From positions 8,060,001 through 8,124,000 of the forward strand of contig OZ234504.1 in assembly GCA_965153455.1 (NCBI GenBank): 64,000 nt of DNA, read 5' to 3'. This DNA comes from Sphagnum compactum. Its lineage: Eukaryota > Bryophyta > Sphagnopsida > Sphagnales. Of this stretch, positions 61,301 to 64,000 are shown piece by piece (position 1 is the stretch's first letter; each line of letters starts with the position of its first letter). The notes beneath the pieces were generated by a model. It made no database searches and was not told the origin of the DNA. It was given only the letters and a program-made list of their open reading frames with translations. A program made the translations under genes and the position numbers.

Positions 61301-63976
61301 GGATCATGCAGCTTTGATAGTGGACTGCAAACAAAAGAGTGACAAAACCCAAGTGAATCTCTCCAGGGTTTCCAGGACAGAATCTAAAAAATTGACATAG
61401 CAACTACTGGATAAAAGGAAACCTGAGGTCTGACACCCTTAGCTGCGCACAATATCTTTTACTGTAGTGGCTGTTCCTAACCTAGGAATAACATCTTTCA
61501 ACAAGGTCAGTAACAAAAACAAAAAAAAGGAAAGGAAAAACTCATCTCCTTTATACATGTCAGAAAAAATGAAAAAACTCCATGTATTTGAGGAGTGCAC
61601 CTGCAGAGCCATCGGTATAGGTGCTGCAGTAGGCAATCAGCAAAAACATTTCCTGAGGAAACAGCATCACTAAGCCACCCCTGCACCATATGTTTCAAGA
61701 CTTGGAAAGCGGGTGCACATGATACAGTTTCATCCCAGCTTGTCTGTACTCCCACGGCACCAGCTGCATCCTGGACATCTGAACTGAAACCTAAGAGAGC
61801 TCCACATTCCATCTCATTCACTTGGCTGCTCTTGAGCAATGCATTTACAGCTAAGTGATGCACCTGCAATCCAAGGCATTTCATCAGATCTCATTGCCTA
61901 AGGATTAGACCTGAGCCAGGCTGCACTGAACTATGGATTAGACCTGAGCCAGGGGCAGGTTGTATGCATGATGAGAAGACAACTCTTTAAGAGAAGAAAT
62001 TGACCTTGAGTTCAATACTGATGCTGCGGTATGCACCTGGATATGTCAGTGCTGGTTGTTGGACCTGCACTAACCAGCACAACAATTGTGTGAGACTTAA
62101 AAGGGAAGGAGAAAGAGACAGACAAAACTAGCTGCATATTTTAGTTTCTCAGAAGAAGATCCCAGGGAGAGAAAACCCACCTCGTCAGCAAAGCAGGGTT
62201 CATCTTCAGGTATCCCACCCAGGTCTGGCAACCCATCACTTGAGACCCAAAGGACCTGCAGCCAGACAGTAAAGAATTCAAATTTGAAATTGCTTTGAGA
62301 CAAGTGTACACTGAGAACGACTACAAAACTCCCTTGTAGAGCAATGCAAATAATCCATGTACAACAAAACAAAACAAACAAGCAGGGAAACTTGCTCCCT
62401 TGAAAGCTCCATATTTTCATTGGAAAACAATAGAGGAAAAGTTTACATAAATCTCGTACAACAGATAGACCAACACAAGAAGAGCCAAGACATGTAATTG
62501 GACAAAAGAGTAGGACCTGTGAGTGATCACGTAAGGCACGTGCATAAAATGTGTCTGCCGTGAAAAGCAGCCAGTCAGAGTTGAAATTTCCAAGCGGAAC
62601 CTGCACATGGGTCCATTTGATAAGAACTGGTTCTTCACAATGATGATCTGTGTCCACAGTTGAAGTGAAATCTTTGAGCATTTGCTCCACTACGTGACCA
62701 ATTTCGGATCCAAAAGAATCATATCTGCTCTTAAAACCAACTAGACACCCTGTAAAAATCCTGCTGCAACTTTGTCTAAAGATGCAATACCATACATGTG
62801 CATATCGTGACAATGTGATCCTCTCATGTAGCCAGAATGCGCTTGCTGCACATCGCTGCATCGCTACCCTGCCTGCCAGTGGCTGCCACCCAAGTGCCTG
62901 TTTCCCCAAAACCCAGCATAAAATTTGTCTTAAAGCATAGCAAATTTCATCACCTCTCCTCTCTTTATCTTATCCCCTCTCCTCTCTTTATCTTATCCCC
63001 TCTCCTCTCTTTGTCTCATCTGCTCTCCTCTCATCTCATCCCCTCACATTCTCCTTAGTCTGGAAGATAAGATCGTGGAAAGACATGAAGCAAGCAAGAG
63101 TGAGCAAGAGTTGGATCAGTTACAATAAGGAAAAAGTTTTGGTGAGTGAGATGATACCAACCTGATACTGGCTATCACGAGCGTTACATGCAATTTCTAC
63201 ACAAGGGAAATCAGACAGGACTGGGACAGTTGCAATGGTAGAACTCAGGCTTGGGCACTCAACCACTGCAATTGTTGGACCCCTATGCTGATCCCTGCAA
63301 ACAGAAAGCCATGCCTGCCATGAGTTGCAAAATATGGAAACTCCACAGTGATCAATTCAATAAAGTACCCACTACATAAAAAACAAAAGCACTTGTTTGG
63401 CTGTCAATTGTTTGACATCCACTGCAAAGAATGGATCTTGAGATTTCACCGGTACTCATTCAGTGTTCTTTGTAGGAGCCTTCCAGCATCTGCATTGTTG
63501 ACAGCATACTCAACCTGTTCAAGAAAACAAAGCCAGGGATGAATCAGCCAGTGCATTGCACATTCATGTCATTTGCAGATTTTTCTCAGCTCAGAAATTC
63601 AGACCCAGTGACAAAGATTGAAATGGTTCCCTATGGCACTGGTCTCAATAGAATGTGCCAACAGAACCCATAATTGTGAAGGCTGTTACTAGCATGGTTT
63701 GACGCCATGGAACTGCTGCAAAGTAAAGCAGCTTACTTTGCAAGAAACTTCAGAATTGTCTGCTTTGGGTTGATCTTGGCTGCGGACAGCATTCTGGAAC
63801 TGGCGCTCCAACTGGGCTGCAGCAATTTCACGGTTATTGAAAGGGTTCACCACCACAACCAATGTCTTTGTTGCTGCTGGCATATAAAGAGCATAGATTC
63901 CTCTGTTGTCCATTGAGCTGCAACCCGAGTTTTGTTCCACTATGTCAGGAAGTTTCATAGAGGGCAGTGGGAACAC
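57744..63976 (-). CDS. POL2: DNA polymerase epsilon catalytic subunit, C-terminal third (partial, 17 exons)
   Basis: This is the leading-strand replicative polymerase; the part seen here is the inactive B-family polymerase repeat plus the C-terminal zinc module that binds the other subunits. I derived the exons from GT-AG sites, and their phases agree throughout. In transcript order: 63737-63976 (acceptor may instead give 63939), 63450-63514, 63162-63294, 62796-62897, 62517-62600, 62181-62255, 62005-62064, 61601-61863, 61276-61324, 60894-61054, 60661-60727, 60144-60290, 59680-59856, 59264-59485, 58884-58990, 58143-58335, 57744-57926 (stop TAA at 57744-57746). They encode about 775 residues of a protein that is usually about 2,200. 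Landmarks are [60 protein letters not shown] and CRDLDLCRD, in the same order as in human POLE. No frameshift or in-frame stop occurs. The gene continues past the right edge. The donor after exon 60144-60290 (GTATTG) is the least certain junction. Confidence 0.95.
62953..63045. repeat. 23-bp pyrimidine minisatellite in a POL2 intron
   Basis: Four tandem copies with a 23-bp period, starting at 62953, 62976, 62999 and about 63022, are made almost only of C and T on the plus strand (A and G on the transcribed-sense minus strand). The last copy is diverged. The array lies in the intron between exons 63162-63294 and 62796-62897. Confidence 0.85.
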
Positions 63977-64000
63977 CTTTCAAAAATCTGACGTAAAACA

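Overview
The window is nuclear DNA of a land plant. The evidence is GT-AG introns, a plant-type GH19 chitinase-like gene, an eight-cysteine lipid-transfer protein, a decayed temperature-induced-lipocalin exon, and plant transposon types (Helitron, hAT relatives, a small TIR element, LTR-like repeats). The DNA is AT-rich and gene-poor, with many simple-sequence tracts. The species cannot be fixed from the sequence.

Layout. 1-18.7 kb is AT-rich intergenic DNA holding old repeats: a 68-bp tandem array, a remnant of a hAT-type transposase on the minus strand at about 2.5 kb, purine-biased tracts, locally duplicated blocks at 7.9-10.1 kb, a 268-bp terminal-inverted-repeat element, and four hairpins between 13.1 and 14.9 kb. 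18.7-25.4 kb is less AT-rich. It contains no intact gene that I can recognise, but has two gene relics on the minus strand: a lipocalin exon with in-frame stops and pieces of an MSI4/FVE-like WD40 gene. 25.4-34.1 kb is again repeat-like DNA with a G-rich degenerate minisatellite. A small intact lipid-transfer-like gene lies at 34.25-34.65 kb (+). A second broken hAT-type gene lies at 37.9-39.7 kb (-), and a 694-bp non-autonomous Helitron at 43.6-44.3 kb.

The well-supported genes are: a three-exon chitinase-like (CTL) gene at 45.3-47.5 kb (-), with a predicted intron in its 5' UTR; the lipid-transfer-like gene; and the C-terminal third of the catalytic subunit of DNA polymerase epsilon (POL2) at 57.7-64.0 kb (-). 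POL2 is reconstructed here as 17 exons whose reading phases all agree. Its 5' two thirds lie beyond the right edge.

These genes belong to unrelated processes (cell wall, lipid binding, DNA replication) and form no functional cluster. I did not find a convincing new biological system. The most useful discoveries are the pseudogenes and the non-coding mobile elements, which ORF calling alone would miss.
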